Source: Dryococelus australis
Taxonomy: Eukaryota > Arthropoda > Insecta > Phasmatodea > Phasmatidae
NCBI GenBank assembly: GCA_029891345.1
Contig: CM056994.1
Span: forward strand, 142,870,457-142,934,456
Direction: 5' to 3'
Length of the DNA stretch: 64,000 bases
In this document: positions 60,568-64,000 of the stretch, one piece after another
Layout of the letters: the number at the start of each line of letters is the position of its first letter
How positions within the stretch are numbered: position 1 is the first letter of the stretch
The notes under the pieces: generated by a model
Seen by the model: the letters and a program-made list of their open reading frames with translations, nothing else
Told to the model about the DNA's origin: nothing
The model's database searches: none
Position numbers and translations under genes: made by a program

Positions 60568-60862
60568 TTCAACTCCACACCCCACCCCACAACTACCACA
60601 CACACCACACACACACACACGCGTGCATACACACACACAACAGAAAACCACTCAACACCACACATTCATACACACACGCACACGACACCATGAACACAAC
60701 ACCACACACACACAAACACGCACGCACACACAACACAACACCACGAACACAACACCACACACACACAAACCCATGCACGCGCGCACGCACGCACGCACAC
60801 ACACAACACAACACCACTCACACACACAAACACGCACACACACACGCACACACGTGCGCTTT
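60568..60862. repeat. Long CA-rich microsatellite
   Basis: Nearly 300 bp of CACACA with interspersed ACACCA, GCACGCACG and CAACA words. It produces open frames on both strands (His/Thr-rich plus, Val/Cys-rich minus), all artefacts. Confidence 0.95.
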
Positions 60863-60899
60863 ACCACACGTGGAACTCTGCTCGAGGACTTGATATTAA

Positions 60900-61215
60900 C
60901 ATCTTTTCACCCATTTTCGTTCAAGCGCCCCTCTTCTCGACCCTCTAAATGCGCGAAAAGAGGGCCTGTGGGATGGTCGTTAAGGATGGCGGGCGGCCGC
61001 GACAAGTGTAGCCGCAAATAAGAGTCACATTTCACGGCGGCGAACAAAAGCGGAAACTCGCTCGGGCCGCCGAGAATACAGTATTTATTGCCGCTTGGTT
61101 CTTCCGGGACAAGGGGAGAACCAAGCCAGCTACCACAAGCGTACGACGTGACCACACACGCTAACAAACGGCTCACTCGGCCAGGAAAGAAGAATACCTT
61201 ATACAAAGCGACCCT
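60900..61215. other. GC-rich island
   Basis: Rich in CGG, GCC and CGC words (for example GGCGGGCGGCCGCGAC at 60988), immediately after the CA repeat. Could be a CpG island, a promoter or an imported repeat. A minus-strand frame (61224-60907) has no recognised domain. Confidence 0.4.
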
Positions 61216-61219
61216 AGAG

Positions 61220-61540
61220 AACATAAATGTGTTTGGCTTTTTGAATATTCCTCTCTGATTTAAAATGTATAGTAAAGACTTACGTAATTACGTAATTCAT
61301 TGACAATTTCTGCACACCGTCCACATTTGTTCATTCTGAATGCACGTATGTGAAAATGTTATTCTCGTTTACATATTATTGAGAATTTACAGATTATTTT
61401 GTTTTACAAAAAAAAAAAAAGACATAAAACTATTCGAAATGTTAATAAAATTGTTCTGTCATTATTGCTAGCTTACACTCCGAACGAAATATGGGCATCA
61501 CTTTCCTAGCTGCGTGTATGAAATGTGTGTGTTTCTAATC
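61220..61540. other. AT-rich gene-free stretch
   Basis: Nothing recognised apart from an A-run near 61409-61421. Confidence 0.4.
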
Positions 61541-61544
61541 CTTA

Positions 61545-62530
61545 AACCTCTTGAATTCAAGAACAGAATTTCACCAAATTCGACACGCACATAGTAGGCC
61601 ACCTAGTAAGGAGATCCGACTTTTCAAGTTGACGACAATGCAGCGTGTTTATTTTCAAAATGGCAGTAATTTTAAAATTGTGTATTTAACTATATTTCGG
61701 GAACCATTGAACCAATTTATACAACATTTTGTGTGTTGACAGTAACACCTTAGCATTTAATTTAGAGATGAATATTGTTGTTGGTCTGCCATTTAGAACG
61801 AAAGCACGCCATGAGAACATATATATTTTACATTACATCTCGATAACAACTCAAACGGTACTTGCAAGATTTGACGAGTAAGCACAACTAACATAGGGTA
61901 TATGAAAATGTTTATTTAAATTAACAGTGTATTACCAAAACGGTGGCGACAAAAAATTTTTAGGTTTACTTGCTATATCTGCTGTACAGTTAGCTTGATT
62001 TCGACCACATTTTTCAGACTTAAAATTCCTATTACAAGCACCATATTTGCTAAAACATACTGAGGTTTTTACGCCATTTTGTGAAATAGCGTCACACGAC
62101 TAAATAAAATATTTATGTGATACCTCAGGAAACAATCAACCGATCGCTACTAAAGATTAGCAGACCTGTAATAATACGGTATATATGTATATATATATAT
62201 ATACACCTGGGCGTGTGTGTGTTTTATATTAGGTTCAGTCATTTTATCTCAAAATAGCAACCATAAAGACATTTTAACTTAGTATGCTAATGCTAAAAAA
62301 CCATGTAACCAATTTTAACTGAACAATGTATGCAGGCAGTATCCATTGCAACCATCACATGTACATGTATCTACACAGAGCCCGCTTTAGTGGGGTGGTG
62401 TGTTTGTGTGTATGTTGGTGTGCGTGTGTGTGTGTGGGTTGGTGTGTGTGTTTATATAATGTCGGTTGCAATTAACTGATACCTACATAATTTGGTGAGC
62501 TATTAGTACTATGGCAGGTTAAAGAAATGT
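61545..62530. repeat. Diverged dispersed repeat, similar to 1.1-2.6 kb
   Basis: GAACAGAATTTCACC (61563) is shared with 2555. ATTTCGGGAACCATTGAACC, CTCGATAACAACTCAAACGG and CTCAGGAAACAATCAACCGA look like successive diverged units in which a CTCGGGAACN-rich phrase precedes a TTT..ACAA.. phrase. A GT-rich run lies at 62396-62450 and TA/TG tracts at 62180-62222. Confidence 0.4.
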
Positions 62531-62999
62531 ATATATGCCATGTGTGTTAAAGCCGGCCCTACACGATGTACATTTCCTTAGCAGTTTTCAAAACCATTTT
62601 CTGCTAACGTTTCTGCTCCCATGTAGGTCACAATCCAGCCCCCTCCGGAGGGGTCTGGCTCCAGGTATAACAGTTTTCGTACCCATGGGCATGCCCTAAA
62701 CGGTAATAGAACGTGTTCTATACTTCTGCTATATCTACGAAGCTGCGACAGACAAGATGGCGGGAACCCTTGTAACAACTTCGAGGCGTATATATCCGTT
62801 CAAGAAAAAATTACGGTCCTGTAAAACGTATTTATGTTCAAAATGAAATTTAATGTACGCGTTAGTTAAGAAACATGTTTCAGTTATCTCCCACGATCAC
62901 AATAAAACAATAAACACATTATAAGACACGCGATAACTGTAGAATTTATTTATTTTAATTACATTTTCAAACGCATATTCTGGAAGTCGTGCGTGTAGC

Positions 63000-63078
63000 T
63001 CAGTGTGTTGGTGCGCGTGTTGGGGCCGCAAAGTATAAGCTTTAGAGTTAAAATCTCCTCCGTGTAACGAAAGTTCTT
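63000..63078 (+). repeat. Possible tRNA pseudogene or SINE head
   Basis: GTGTAGCTCAGTGTGTTGG (from about 62993) is a convincing box A. The expected box B position has only AGAGTTAAAATCTCC. No acceptor stem pairs, so it is not a functional tRNA. Confidence 0.35.
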
Positions 63079-63079
63079 A

Positions 63080-64000
63080 GTTTACTTATGTGATACATTA
63101 TTGCTGTTTATAATTTTAATTATTACCAGAAAACGAATGTTTCTGGAATATAATTTTTATAAAAGCTATAATACAAACAAATAATACAAACTAAAGCTAT
63201 ATAAGAAAACTCAGGCAACCGATATCATTTTGCAGTTATTTGTGTATTATTGTTTTTATACAAAGAAATTCTATAAATTAACGTTTTCTATAACAAACGT
63301 TAATTATAAACACCAGTATTGTATCATTTATCATAACCAAAAAAATTTCGTTACATGACGGAGAATTGAACTCTTAAGGTTGTTGGACCGAAACATTTTT
63401 TATAGATTAATATTATGCCTACATATAGGTATCATACATACTAGCTTTTAAGCACAAATTATAATTGCTACAACATATAGTTTAAGAGCTGTAGGTTCTT
63501 GTAGTTGTGTTTTTTGACATTTGCTGCTGCAGCTTGCTGGAGAACCAGAACAGGACACTGACTAATTTTTGGATACCATGAGAACTTTATCTAAACTATT
63601 GACTGATGTTATTTGAAATTCTCAAAAATTTGTTAGTTTGTAATGTTCACGATGTAAAATAGTGTTGTTTTCGCATTCATGAAAAACAGAAAGTATTAAT
63701 TTAAAGAGAAAAATCATACACTCATGAATTAGCTACATCAATACACTTTCAAAACAAAATGCAAAAATGTCGGGTTTTTTATTATTATAGCGAAAAGCTG
63801 CTACATAAGAGTTGCATGTTTTCTTTACGCCTGGAACTCCGTATTATCTCGGATGCAACCCGTCACACACCTGGCACCAGGGAGTCTGAGTGTGTCTGGC
63901 TGTTTATTACCTCTTTCTGCTGTGTGCCCAGCTGGACGGACCAGCTCTTTCTCTCAAGGTTGCCAAACCTACACTCTCCTCGCGACTGGAATTTCTTAAC
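63080..64000. other. Gene-free stretch to window end
   Basis: AT-rich with a GC-richer last 160 bp. No recognisable feature. Confidence 0.4.

Noticed and set aside
60482-61021. 179-codon plus-strand frame and several Val/Cys-rich minus-strand frames
   Set aside because: They translate a CA-rich microsatellite; open in most frames because the repeat lacks stop codons.

Overview
The window looks like repeat-dominated nuclear DNA of an arthropod, most likely an insect with a large, AT-rich genome. The evidence is the AT-rich composition, microsatellites, tRNA-derived SINEs, decayed Tc1/mariner, pogo/Tigger, hAT and Ty3/gypsy copies, candidate spliceosomal splice sites, and short TTAGG runs matching the usual arthropod telomere unit. 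I find no intact host protein-coding gene, no true tRNA or rRNA and no bacterial feature. Nearly every long reading frame is a transposon fragment or a translation of simple sequence. The species cannot be named from this.

Layout. 0.2-1.1 kb is an imperfect tandem repeat of about 310 bp. 3.3-4.1 and 7.2-8.0 kb are GC-richer blocks with TATA boxes, possibly LTRs or promoters. 5.86-6.28 kb is a MITE. 9.5-11.8 kb holds the front half of a Ty3/gypsy element (gag, protease, reverse transcriptase, start of RNase H) and 19.74-21.15 kb holds a back half (end of RNase H, integrase). Between them lie a second tandem repeat (13.75-14.34 kb) and a hAT/DUF4371 remnant (18.1 kb).

The main structure is 22.43-41.88 kb. 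Two arms of about 3.1-3.2 kb are reverse complements of each other and enclose a 13 kb core. The core's only recognisable protein is a decayed protein-primed family B DNA polymerase of the Polinton/Maverick (adintovirus-like) type with N-terminal C2H2 zinc fingers, minus strand, 27.1-30.7 kb. Upstream of it are candidate splice donors and a TATA promoter with repeated CCAAT-type boxes (32.7-33.1 kb). The arms carry outward-facing tRNA-like sequences, TTAGG runs, a 30-bp minisatellite of very different copy number in the two arms, a polypurine/polypyrimidine tract and clustered ATGGCGG motifs. I read this as one 19.5 kb long-inverted-repeat element, Polinton-related and now eroded; no integrase, capsid, ATPase or protease gene was recognised in it.

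42-64 kb is intergenic sequence with SINEs (47.1, 53.0, 53.3 kb), a pogo/jerky-like transposase pseudogene with a C-terminal zinc finger (50.75-52.37 kb), a complete 237-bp MITE with TA target duplication (56.44-56.68 kb), a Tc1/mariner-superfamily pseudogene (56.7-57.65 kb), long TA and CA microsatellites, and a GC-rich island at 60.9-61.2 kb.
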